Shown piece by piece: positions 23,451 through 33,947 of a stretch of 64,000 nucleotides of DNA. The notes under the pieces are model-generated. The model had not been told where the DNA came from and did no database searches. It saw nothing but the letters and a program-made list of their open reading frames with translations. Each line of letters begins with the position of its first letter. Within the stretch, counting starts at the first letter, position 1. Origin of the DNA: Botryosphaeria dothidea (lineage: Eukaryota; Ascomycota; Dothideomycetes; Botryosphaeriales; Botryosphaeriaceae); assembly GCA_011503125.2 (NCBI GenBank), contig WWBZ02000012.1:620001-684000 (forward strand), read 5' to 3'. The translations under genes were made by a program, and so were the position numbers.

Positions 23451-25322
23451 ATGGCACCCACGTTTCTCGACCTCCCCGTCGAGCTCCTCTCTCATATCCT
23501 CATCTTCGTCTCCACCGCTCAAGATCTGCGCAACCTATCCCTCGCCTGCCACAAGCTCCATGCCTATGTCGAGCAAGAAGGCTGGAAAATCTTCCTCCGT
23601 AGCCGCTTTCCTTCGTTTCCAGTAGTCGACCAGCCTGCACGCTTCCTGGCCCACTCTTTGACTACTCTGTCGAGGAACTGGGATCGCAAGGCTTTTATCG
23701 CCCGCTATATCGAGCCTTCTGGCTCTCTAGTCTCTCTGAACACCGGCCAACCGTTGACGGAATGGAAACGGCCACGGGGCCAAACAATGGGCTTCCAGCC
23801 CAGCTTAGATTCTTACGAGGAGCTTTCTCACGGATCCTCCTATGGTCGTCGGGAAATCCTCGTGTGGAGCGCTGGGACGGACCTCCTTGTCAGGGCTAAG
23901 GAGTCGGGACCGACGACAGAGAAGCTCTGGAACCAAAGCTCACAGACTGAACGACAGTACTACTTCGACCAATGCCACCATAGAGCAAGCTGGTTTACTT
24001 TTCGGATACCAGGCGCTTTCGAAGGCAGAGATGATATCACATGCGTTAATGTCCTTAGACCTGCTCAGAGAAGCGCGGCGCCTCATCCAGACGCCGAGCA
24101 AGTCATTCTTGGTACAGCTAATGGAGACTTGAACTTAGTGACATTCACGCTCGATCAGGCTCCTGCATGGAGACGCGAAATATACAATACCGATGGTCGG
24201 TCCGTCAAGGCCATCCATGTGTCATCTTCGAAGCATCCTTTACTCGCTGCTGCCTTTTCCGACTCCACCCTGGCTCTGTACTCAGTTCACAAGACTGCAG
24301 AGACAATAGAACCGATCAGTCATGTACAGGAGTTGTCCAAGAGCCATACGGCTTGTCGTGTATGGTCAACCCGCTTTCTCTCTCCCGAAACGGTCGCTGT
24401 TGGGCTGGGCCCTTCCACTGAGCCGGTTCATGTGTACAAGATAACACCTTCAGGATTCTCTGAAGACCCAATAAGGAAATTCGGCATCGATGGCACCGCG
24501 TGGGGTGCTGTTGACAGGGTGGATGTGGACATTGATGGCGAGCAAAAGCAGTCATCCGTGTATCCAATTTCTCCCTTGCCGTTGCCACATTCTGACAAAG
24601 ATGATCCAAACGTCTTTCTGAGTGGTGGCTACGATGGAATTGTACGTGTGCATGACATGCGCTCACCATCGGCTTACGAATCGTGCTATTGGGATCCAAC
24701 GGATGACGGCGCCGTTTATGCTCTGCAGACTATTGCGCGCGAGAGGCTCGTAGTGGGTAGTTCTCGCCACAGTATCATCAAGTTCTTCGACATGCGTGTA
24801 GCAGGAGGGAGATCCTTCCACTATGCTCACGTCGGTGGCGCATCGAGAAGTAACAGTGTTGGGCTCAGTAATGGTGCAGATCCAGATGACACTGGCGCGG
24901 AGTGGCACAACCATCGTTACGGCTGGAATCTCTTCCTCAATCCGCGAAATCAAACGCGGAACAACCAACGCCGTAACGACCGCCGCTCTATCAACTCTCC
25001 CGTGTATGCTCTTACATCGCCTTCACCCTTCTCTCCGACCATATATGCCGGCGTGGAGAACAATGCCGTACAGCTTGATTTTACTTCAATTGCGGACGGA
25101 CACCCTGATCCTATCTTCCAACACGCCCTGGTACGCATGGGCAAGAACAAAGCGATCAATGTACAGAAGAGCTGGAATCCGAGAGGCGATGTTTTGAACT
25201 TGGCAGCATATGAGCAGAGCACAAGCGGTGCGATGAGGTTGAGGGTACAAGCTGGTGTCGGGAAATATGAAGGCGCTTTGGATGGGTGGGACGAGCGGTG
25301 GCGGGACTGCAGTGACTTATGA
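23451..25322 (+). CDS. F-box protein with WD40-like repeats
   Basis: This is a probable substrate adaptor of an SCF ubiquitin ligase. The single exon encodes 623 aa from the ATG at 23451, which has the context AAAATGGC; an in-frame ATG at 23397 would add 18 residues. The F-box lies at the N-terminus (PTFLDLPVELLSHILIFV, then AQDLRNLSLACHKLHAYV). Downstream, beta-propeller-like strands end in WD-type dipeptides, for example FLSGGYDGIVRVHDMR and LVVGSSRHSIIKFFDMR, with weaker repeats between residues 190 and 560. No intron was needed. The target cannot be told. Conserved ascomycete homologues are generally annotated only as F-box domain proteins. Confidence 0.9.
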   Translation: MAPTFLDLPVELLSHILIFVSTAQDLRNLSLACHKLHAYVEQEGWKIFLRSRFPSFPVVDQPARFLAHSLTTLSRNWDRKAFIARYIEPSGSLVSLNTGQPLTEWKRPRGQTMGFQPSLDSYEELSHGSSYGRREILVWSAGTDLLVRAKESGPTTEKLWNQSSQTERQYYFDQCHHRASWFTFRIPGAFEGRDDITCVNVLRPAQRSAAPHPDAEQVILGTANGDLNLVTFTLDQAPAWRREIYNTDGRSVKAIHVSSSKHPLLAAAFSDSTLALYSVHKTAETIEPISHVQELSKSHTACRVWSTRFLSPETVAVGLGPSTEPVHVYKITPSGFSEDPIRKFGIDGTAWGAVDRVDVDIDGEQKQSSVYPISPLPLPHSDKDDPNVFLSGGYDGIVRVHDMRSPSAYESCYWDPTDDGAVYALQTIARERLVVGSSRHSIIKFFDMRVAGGRSFHYAHVGGASRSNSVGLSNGADPDDTGAEWHNHRYGWNLFLNPRNQTRNNQRRNDRRSINSPVYALTSPSPFSPTIYAGVENNAVQLDFTSIADGHPDPIFQHALVRMGKNKAINVQKSWNPRGDVLNLAAYEQSTSGAMRLRVQAGVGKYEGALDGWDERWRDCSDL

Positions 25323-26378
25323 GACTTTATCTTTGGGTGGATATGGATGCAGCATTCAACTCTGGGCAATATCTCCAAAGTGCATCGTGACTGTGGGTGA
25401 TGTTCGCCATATGCTCTACATGCCTTTCTGGTCGTATCATCCGATAGAAGCATGGCGTTGGCTAATCACGAGCTCCGCACAACCTTCCGCTTTCAGCCAC
25501 TGATTCGCGAGGTGCAACAAACGCACTATCAGACTGCATCCTACAACGTTAATATTATCATCAAACAAGCAGGTTAATTTTTTGCGCACTTAGTTAGCCT
25601 TGCAGCATGTTTGTAGAGACTTGTGCATGACAGCACAGAAAAGGAACGCAAGATGAGCGACGAAGGAGAAGATTCTACTTCTTCATACTTTCAGTAAGCT
25701 ACCATCACGCCGCCGCAACTTCCGAGATCATTCTATCGGGGTTTTGTGCGGCATTTTGCTCTGCCTCTCAGCATGGCTACTTGGGTCCTTGAGAGCAGAT
25801 CCCGGTGTATCACGTAATCCGGACCCTTCCACAGATTTATCTCCATGCGACCTCTCCTAATCACAAGCGTGTTCCCATCAGTGCCCCAAGCAGACAAAAC
25901 AGCACTCATGCCTCCCGGCTTCTGATCACGTCTGCGACAGACCTCTAAATCTACCTGTTGCTACGATAGTCGAATGCGCCCGCCTGTCTGTCCCACTCGA
26001 CGGCCGCTGCAAAAATCCCTCATCACCACCACCATTCAGCAACTACAAGCACAGCCACCGCGCCGTTATCGTACTCGCGTCCCTTCTCGCATGCGCCCTC
26101 CGTTCCTACTCCTCCTATGCCGCCCTCGGCAGTCCCTCCTCGTTCACAGCCACGTCTGGTACGCGCTCATCAGCAGGCGCGCTGCCGCTGCGGCTGTCGT
26201 CGACTCGCCGGACCCGCAGTATTTTGACATTGTCGGGTTTGATCTGAGGGGCTCAATCATAGTGAGCTCATGCATAGTGTCGTGTTTTCCGAGGTAGTGA
26301 TGCTGATGGATAGAACAAGGTGGAAAAAGAGGAGGGAGATGCTAGTATATTGAGAATTTTCGGATGAGAATCTGGTGT

Positions 26379-26414
<36 letters not shown>

Positions 26415-28774
26415 TATACACTCGGAATGTGTGAGAAAGGTGGTTTTGGATGTGGTCGTAATTACAGAGAAAAACAACGCTGTTAAGCTTCATGGCATTT
26501 ATCATGAAAGCAGGCCGTATAGGTCCGTATCAGAGATGTGACAAGCTGGCTGACATTTTGTAGACGACGATCTTTCTACGAGTGTCAGTGCGGACATAGT
26601 TCCCGGGAGCTTCTTCACCACTTTTTTCGCCGCTTGGTCTGAAGACCGCGCTACTTAAGAATGGGACGGACCGGATGCTCTTGCAAGGCTTGACGACTTG
26701 GGGAGTATCCGTTACAATCAATTCTCTAATAACTGTACCCGCCTACAGCTTTTTGACATAGGGTTTCTTCGCAGATCCATACTTTTATGTACACTATCTG
26801 ACGCCGCATCTGATTCACTCGTGTGATTCTAAAATATTGCCAAAATTGTCCGCCACATATCTCAGGAAAATGACACGCTTCCGATTGATTGGAAGTAGAG
26901 TACCCACAGAGTTTATTGCCCAAGCATCGAAAATAACAGTGGACATTATATGCTCAGAGTCCTGTCAGAACCGTGGGATATACACAATGAGTAAAGCGAC
27001 GGTCCATGTATGTATACTGATAGTAATAATTAGCCGCAAAAGAGTTATGAAGAGCGTTGATATGCTGGCATAAGTGAAGAAATACATCAAAAGCTCAGGG
27101 CTACTGGTAGCTTATCTCTACAAATAATTACAAGTTTTTGGATATTTGGACTTGTTGAGATTTTTGACGGCATACTCAATTCTCTTCTTTTGAAATGTCG
27201 AGTTGTTGACATGGCTTGGACTCTACATGTTGCACAGGCGCGATGGAACTAAATCCTGCTCCAACAGGATCCTTCAAGGACAACATATCACACCCGATAC
27301 CGTGGATCGGCAGCCCGCATGCCCAGTAACACCACTGCGAGACTCCTTCAAATCTGCAAAGAGATTTCCGGGTTCTGTTGTGCTACGGCAGGAACGCACT
27401 CTAATGAATGACTAGTCGTTTTTTGACACCATAATCGCTCCAAAACACGTGCTGACAATAGTTTGCACACGGCATGCCGCTATTGCTGCACCGCCGATCT
27501 GCACAGTAAAGCATCTAAGGAACTCCTTTTCGACAGGCGAAATTCCAATGCCCTAAACCATCTGCGAAGTCGATCAGCACCCGTTTGAGGCGGGCAGCGA
27601 AGTACTTGCAGCGCGCTTCGCTGATACGTCCGACCAGGCTCTATTTCGAGCGCTCAAGGGTCTAGCGCAGGAGCCCGTTACGGACTTCCTTTGAGAAGGG
27701 CGCATTGGTTTTCGAGAGTGATGCGTTTCGGCATATGCCGAGCAAGTCAGATGGAGAGGTCTTGACGACCGTTGTAGATACATTCCCCCTTGGGCATACG
27801 ACACGGAGCTTAAAGCTGGCGGACGCAAACTCTGGACAAACGAGGCTGTGCCGGAGGCTGACGGACTTCCAGCTACTCTTAAAACGTTATCAGATAGGGT
27901 ATCGTTATCTACGAGCAGATGTGCAGGATCAGATGCGGCACAGCATGCGAACGGTCGGTAAAAGAGGAAGAATGAACACCGGGTACAAGTGCGGAGATCT
28001 GCCAGAGTTACTACCGGGCGCAAGACAAGTGTCACGGCCTTGATGCCACCTGTTCCAAGACTTTGCAACCTTAAAACCCGCCTGACAGCAGATGGTGATG
28101 TTGTGCTCGAGTTAAAACGGCCGGGCATATGCAGCCAATCATGGCGCCGGGACTGATCAATGGCAAAAACGCCCTGGTCACACTCCCATCCCCACTTCTG
28201 TACCAGCGGGGTGGAAAGCCCATTTAGTGCGCTATTCCCGGCCCGCCGCCGTACCACAGTTTCGCAAACTTCCCACCGTGCTGATTTGGCTGCAGGGGAG
28301 AGAGGGGAAAACGAAACGGGTCCCCGCAAATAAGTGCCTCCCTTTCAGCCCAACACATCTACCGAACTGTTTATCGGAACCCCCCGTGTCTTAGGCGTGC
28401 GTGTCCTGGGTAATCGCGGCCAACCGCCCTATTTATGGACCCAAAACGGTCGAGAGGGACGATACCTGCAAGTTTATCAACGGCATCCCAGCAACGCGAG
28501 CTCAGCGGCCGTTCAGGTCCTCAGCGTTTATCATGATTCATATCGCGCATTCTGAATTGCGGGCCACAGCGACCAAAGGCCGATGGAGGTCGAGTAATTC
28601 GTTCACTGATTTTAGCCTACGGGGTGTGGGAAGCCAGGGTTGGCCGCAGAAGGGTTATTCTTAAGCTGTGCGCCCCTCCCGAAGCCTTCCGCTTCCTGGC
28701 CCGACCAGCTGAGCCTGGAAAGCTGCATTTTCCCCGTAGCTTGCTTGTCAAGAGAGGGAAATAACCAAGACGAA
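25323..28774. other. 3.45-kb gene-poor region with a TG microsatellite
   Basis: This region lies between the F-box gene and the siderophore transporter, both rightward. It becomes AT-richer around 26.5-27.4 kb. One minus-strand frame at 27574-28329 reaches about 250 codons but has no domain and no ATG at its 5' end. A plus-strand frame near 25974-26297 contains SPDPQYFDIVGFDLRG, which resembles a piece of a secreted alpha/beta hydrolase and may be a relic. GATA-type motifs lie near 27886-27912. No RNA gene was recognised. Confidence 0.45.
26381..26413. repeat. (TG)16 dinucleotide microsatellite
   Basis: An uninterrupted run of TG units spans about 33 bp, flanked by GGTGTGG on the left and CTATACAC on the right. 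It sits in non-coding DNA. Such arrays mutate quickly and would serve as a strain marker. Confidence 0.95.
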
Positions 28775-31038
28775 ATGGGATTCATCGACACCGTAAAGGA
28801 AAAGCTGCGTTCTTCAACCGACCCTCGTGTGGGTCTAATGCCGATTCACACCAACACGGCCAACTCTTCGAGTAATGAGGGTGGGAAGCTCGAGGCTAGT
28901 GTCGAGATTAGGTCTGTCTCGCAGGAGGCGGGCGCGCCGGTGGGTGTTGCCAAGGTCGAGGCTATACAGGCGGTGTATGGCAAATACGGAAAGTATTGTC
29001 TTTGGCTGGGGCTGGCCATGATCATGATCGTCTTGTAAGTACTCCGATACGTTTACTGGCCCTGAGGCCTAATCTGCCGCAGTGAACTCGACAACTCTAC
29101 CGTGAACACATACCAAAACTACGCCACCTCCGACTTCAACAAGCTCTCTTTGTTGAGTACTCTCAGCACTGCATTCACAATAGTGCGCCTGACTTTGCGC
29201 TCTGGTTGATAGACTTGCTGATTTGGACGATCAACAGATCTCTGCCATTGTCAAGCCCCCGATTGCCAAGATATCAGATGTTATTGGACGTGGAGAAACG
29301 TACCTCATAACTATTTCGAGCTATCTGCTTGCTTACATCTTGTTCGCATCATCCAAAGACATCAACGTTTACGCCGTAGGCGTCATTTTCTATGCCATCG
29401 GCCAAGCCGGAACCCAGATCCTGAACCAGATCGTATTCTCAGACATCTCAACGCCACGATGGAGAGGCCTCGTCCTCGGCATGATGTACTTCCCTTTCCT
29501 CATCACGCCGTGGGTCGCTGCTTTCATCGTCGACGACGTGACCGCACCAGACGGTATCGGCTGGAGATGGGGCATCGGCATGTTTGCTTTCATCATGCCA
29601 TTCGCCTCCAGCTTCATCATCGGCACGCTGCTCTTCTTCCAGCGGAAAGCCCGTAAGTCTGGCTTGATCCTCACGAGGAAGCTGACCGTCTACGAGTTCT
29701 GCTCGTTGATCGACTTGGGAGGCATGATTCTACTGTGTGGCGGGTTCGCAATGCTCCTGTTGCCATTCACGCTGGCTGCCTCAACGCCCAGCAAGTGGTC
29801 GACGCCGTGGGTGGACGCTCTCATAGTTCTGGGCGTCCTATTCCTGGCGTCCCTGGTCCCGTACGAGAAATTTGTGGCCAAGCATCCGGTGGTGCCTGTC
29901 CATTACGGAAAAAACCTTACTATTGTAATCTCATGCTTGATGGGGGCAGTGGACACATGCGGCTTCAGCGCTACGCATGTCAGTAAGCTAAATCCCCACA
30001 TTTTAGAACAAGAAAAGCTGACATGTGAGCAATCGCCTCTAGGTCTACCTGTACGCGTGGTCCGTGGTAACGCATGAGTACTCGGCGAGGGACGCCACAT
30101 TCTTGGTACGTCAGCCACGCTCGCTTGCTGAATCACGCCCGCCTTGCTGACAACGCATTCCCCGCAAAAGGCATACACCAACGGCGTCACGCAATGCCTC
30201 TTTGCCATTTTCGCGGGCGCCATCATGTATAAGACGCGCCGGTACAAGTGGCTGACCATGGCGGGGGTGGTGATCCGCGTGGTCGGGTATGCCGCGATGA
30301 TCCGGCTGCGCGGTGCGGACAACAGCACGGGGGAGCTGTTCGCCGTCCAGCTGGTCCAGGGCATCGGGTCGGGCTGCATCCAGCAGGTCATCGTGGTGGC
30401 GGCGCAGATATCCGTGCCGCACGCGGAGCTGGCGCAGGTGTCCGCGCTGGTGCTGCTGACATCGTTCCTTGGGTCGGCCGTCGGGAGCTGCATCGCAGGC
30501 GGCATCTACACGAACACGTTCAAGGACGCGCTGAGGAAGTACATGGGCGCGGGCACGTCGCAGGCGACCATCGACGAGCTGTACGATTCGATTACTGGGG
30601 TGCTGCCAGATCCGGGGACGCCTGAGCGGCATGCTGTGAACCTCGCGGTAAGTGGAAACAAGCTACGGGAATGGCTTGGCCCATTGGTCTGGACGCGAGG
30701 CAGTGCTGTCCCTTGTGGACGCTACGCGTGGACGCCATGATGGAGGTCGGCTGTTGAATACGGGAAGCTGATGGTTTGACCAGTACTCGGAGGTCATGAA
30801 GTACATTACCACCGCGGCATTTGCGATTTCGGTCCCGCTGTTCGTAGGTGCTTGGTTCCTGCCGGACCTGCGTTTGGAGTACGTCGATCAATCCCCTCCC
30901 GCTCGTGGTGTTTGAGGCTTGCCACTAACAGTGAGATTAAGAGATCGGAGCGTGCTGTCGCTGTTCGAGGCGCGAAGGGACAGTGAAGCTGAGCCGGCTG
31001 AGCATGAACTACAGAAGCGCACAGCAGAATCGCCGTAG
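28775..31038 (+). CDS. MFS siderophore-iron transporter (Sit1/MirB-like)
   Basis: This is a plasma-membrane proton symporter of the 14-TM siderophore family, importing ferric siderophores. Seven exons (28775..29034, 29083..29182, 29238..29978, 30043..30105, 30171..30647, 30784..30878, 30936..31038) give 612 aa. Family segments include KYCLWLGLAMIMIVLFELDN, STVNTYQNYATSDFNKLSLL, then IISAIVKPPIAKISDVIGRG, which is the signature loop after TM2. Also present are AVGVIFYAIGQAGTQIL and WRWGIGMFAFIMPFASS. The exon 3/4 junction fits GTCAGT...TAG best, giving ATHVYLYAWSVV. The last intron has two possible acceptors; I took the one giving a longer charged tail. About 90 cytosolic residues precede TM1, as usual. 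In other moulds such genes are repressed by the GATA factor SreA under high iron. No siderophore biosynthesis gene is present here. An ARN-type drug exporter is less likely. Confidence 0.9.
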
Positions 31039-31655
31039 GCTGGGCCTCACAACGCGCGACGAGAACGGATGAGTCTCAGATGGCGATGCTGTCTTGTCGC
31101 AGATTGGGCTTCGAGGGGAGATGAAGACACGGGGATATAGATCTAGAAAAAGAGAATTCACACCGTCGTCGCGCGCAGCGATCTGCCTGATGTCAGAGCG
31201 CAAAACAATGCTTAGGCAGGATTCTCGGGAGTCAGGGTCGGGGGAGTGTGGGATCGGCAGGATTTTGGCGTGGTGCTAGCTTTGCAGCGGATGCCGGAAG
31301 GTGTTCCGTCTGGGCACGTGATTGATGAGATGGCGCGGCGGCGCTGCGCCTGCTTTCCTGTTGCCAAACGCGGTCGGAGTACAAGACACCATCCACTTAG
31401 CTCGCGTTCCCTGAGCCAGCAACCAGCTCTTCTCCCCGGCCAGTCAGTCGCCTCGACGTTGCTGATTCAGCTCAAGCGGCCCCCGACCCCCGTCGCATGC
31501 CCCTGGGACGCAGCGACGACGCTGTGCGGCCCAAATCTGCTTTCAGCACTCATCCCGCTCAATTGGTCCTGTCGCCGTGATGCAGAGAGCTGTGTCGCGC
31601 CGCTTACATGCCCTGTGTGTCGCGGATCGATGAAAGTAGCGGCTCCGCTGCGAAA
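31039..31655. other. Intergenic region between transporter and TF-domain gene
   Basis: This 0.6-kb region holds the transporter 3' end and the promoter of the next rightward gene. Overlapping frames without domains are present. An in-frame ATG at 31608 could extend the downstream protein by 16 residues. Confidence 0.5.
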
Positions 31656-33711
31656 ATGGAAGCGGACCAGCCTCCAGCTCCCCTGCCGCCCGTCGCCGCC
31701 CAACCAGACCCGCCCGCCGCCCGTTCCTCCAGTGCGTCTCCGCCGTATCCTCCAGAATCCGCTCCCTCAACACTGACCCACAACCCTGTAGGCAGCCCTG
31801 ATGCTGAGCAAAATCCCGCCAAAAAGCCTCCGAGGAAGAGGAAGCGCAAGCCGCGCCCTCCGCCCTCCCAGCCGGGCCTGCGCTGGCTCAACTCCACCGA
31901 CCCCAGCCAGTTTCGCGATGATCGCGTCCGGAAGGCAGTCCGGTCGCATGTCATGTATGACCATGCTGCCCGGAAGAAGAGCTTGACCACTGTTCATCAA
32001 GACCAATTTACTGTCGTGCATCTCTACAAGGACTCTCAAAACCCAAAACCACCTTCTTCTGCTCATCACCACCCCAATGTCCCTGAAAAATCCCTGGTTC
32101 CAACTCAAGTCCCTGTAGACCCCGGTTCTACCACAGTGCCAGGGCAGCACTCATGGGATAAAGAAGACGAGAATCACCTCGCATTAACTCTCCTCGACCG
32201 TCTGGCGTCCCATCTGGATCCTCTCGGCCAATTACCTGGCTTTGCTGCTCCCAAGCAGAATGTTCGTGAACTCCAAAAATTCTGTAAGCGTCAACACAGT
32301 TTGCCTATGCGACGTCATCAATGCGTGTTGCTGACCACGCTGCAGGCGTCGAGTATTTTGCAACAACCATCTACCGTGTTGCTCCAATTGAGAACAGCAA
32401 CATCTTTCTTGCCGGCATGTGTATGGCTTCTTCGCGTCTCGATGTGCTCCGAGGTCTTCCACGGGAAAGCGCCATTACTGCCGCCGTCAAGTTGGAGGCA
32501 GTCCGCCTGCTAAACCAGAGCTTGAGCGATCCACAGGTCCAACTGAATGACGAAACCATCATGATTTTAACGCGACTCCTACACAGCGAGGTAATCCATG
32601 GTAATTTTGCAGTGTTGGAGGTTCACAAGCAGGGCATGGAGAGGATTGTGCAGCTAAGAGGGGGTTTCCAACGGCTTTTCCATGACTCACCGGCAGCGCG
32701 TTGGCTTTGCAATGCGATCGTACAGTAAGTTTGACCCTTCTCCTTGCTCATGTGTTCTCTCTTTTTGTATATTTTTGGTCCTCTCGAGCAAAAGCGCGGC
32801 GGTACTTTTTGAGACTGAGGCTCTGACCCACTTTTTCCAGTGTGGTATACCAAGCCTGCATCCATACAGAACAGCAACCCTCCCAAATATTCCTGGATTG
32901 GGTACCTCCGACCTACGATTTGAGCGTGCCGCCCGAGGAGAGAGAACCAGCCAAGCCAATGTACCTACCAGACAGAGTCTGGACCTTCATCGTCAAAGAC
33001 TACAGATGTTCAAAGTATACAGCGGAGCTTCTACACGACCTGCGCGAGGCCACTGGATTATTCTTGACACATTATTCGGACAAAGGTGCGGCAGCAACCA
33101 ACCATCCCTCTCCGGGAAAGACAGACCCAAAATCTCTCCACGTGCGGAGCTACCTCATGCAACAAATAGGGTCAAAACCATCAGCAGAGGATCCCGACAG
33201 CCCAGTCTTCGGTGATTGGTACTATGAGTCCGTCCGAATCCTTTCCCATATCTACGCCACTTCAATCTACCACATGGTTCCATTCTCAGTCGCCGCAATT
33301 CTAGCGAAAGAGGCCCTCTTACCTGAACGCCCATCCATTTCCGTTCCCGAGCGTCTGAAGCTCGCGATCGAAAAGACACACCCCGAGCCGGACCTCTGCT
33401 GGGGACCTTTGATGACCCGCGTTTTGTTATGGATAACTGTAGTTGGTGGCGCTGCAGCCAATCCTTTCGCCTCGGAAGTTGCTGACCATGATGTGAGAGC
33501 GGAAATCAATCCTGGTTTGGAAACTGCTCGGAGGTACCTCATTTCACTCGGCCTAAGGAGCACCATTGTGCTGGCATGTCAGTCACCATATTCGCCAGCG
33601 TATGTGCTAGAACTACTTCGAAGAGTCATCGTAGTCCAGGGGCTTTTCACCACTGAAAAATCAGCACCCGAAAGCACCAGTTGGAAGGCACCATACCAGA
33701 GAAACACTTGA
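31656..33711 (+). CDS. Fungal-specific transcription-factor-domain protein without a zinc cluster
   Basis: Three exons (31656..32283, 32346..32724, 32841..33711) give 625 aa. The first 60 residues are Pro/Ser-rich. A strongly basic KKPPRKRKRKPRPP patch follows and looks like a nuclear localisation signal. The long helical C-terminal part (from about residue 175, ENHLALTLLDRLASHLDPL, through ARRYLISLGLRS) resembles the fungal TF domain commonly found behind Zn2Cys6 clusters. No CX2CX6C binuclear cluster is present, so DNA binding is not shown. Introns carry GCTGAC branch sites and end in CAG. I chose the ATG at 31656 for its AAAATGG context. It lies between the siderophore transporter and the sugar transporter. 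It might regulate either, but that is only positional inference. Some pipelines label such genes tachykinin-family proteins, which is meaningless here. Confidence 0.78.
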
Positions 33712-33947
33712 AGAGATAATCTCAATCCATCCTCGACGGTGCGGCTTCATAAATCGAAGCTCTCCTGCGTCAAGAAGGGGGCGAAAGCGCTAAAGTCACC
33801 CCAAAAGAGATTCTGTATCGTATCATGATCATGTCAAGGGCTTGTGCAAAATCTTTCGGATCTATTAATGTACTCATATAAAGCATAATGCATACATCTA
33901 CGGAATCACATATTTCCACGCCCGCCAATCTTTTTACCAACTCCACT

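Noticed and set aside
27574..28329. 250-codon minus-strand frame upstream of the siderophore transporter
   Set aside because: It opens without an ATG at its 5' end, has no domain or signal peptide, and conflicts with frames on the other strand.
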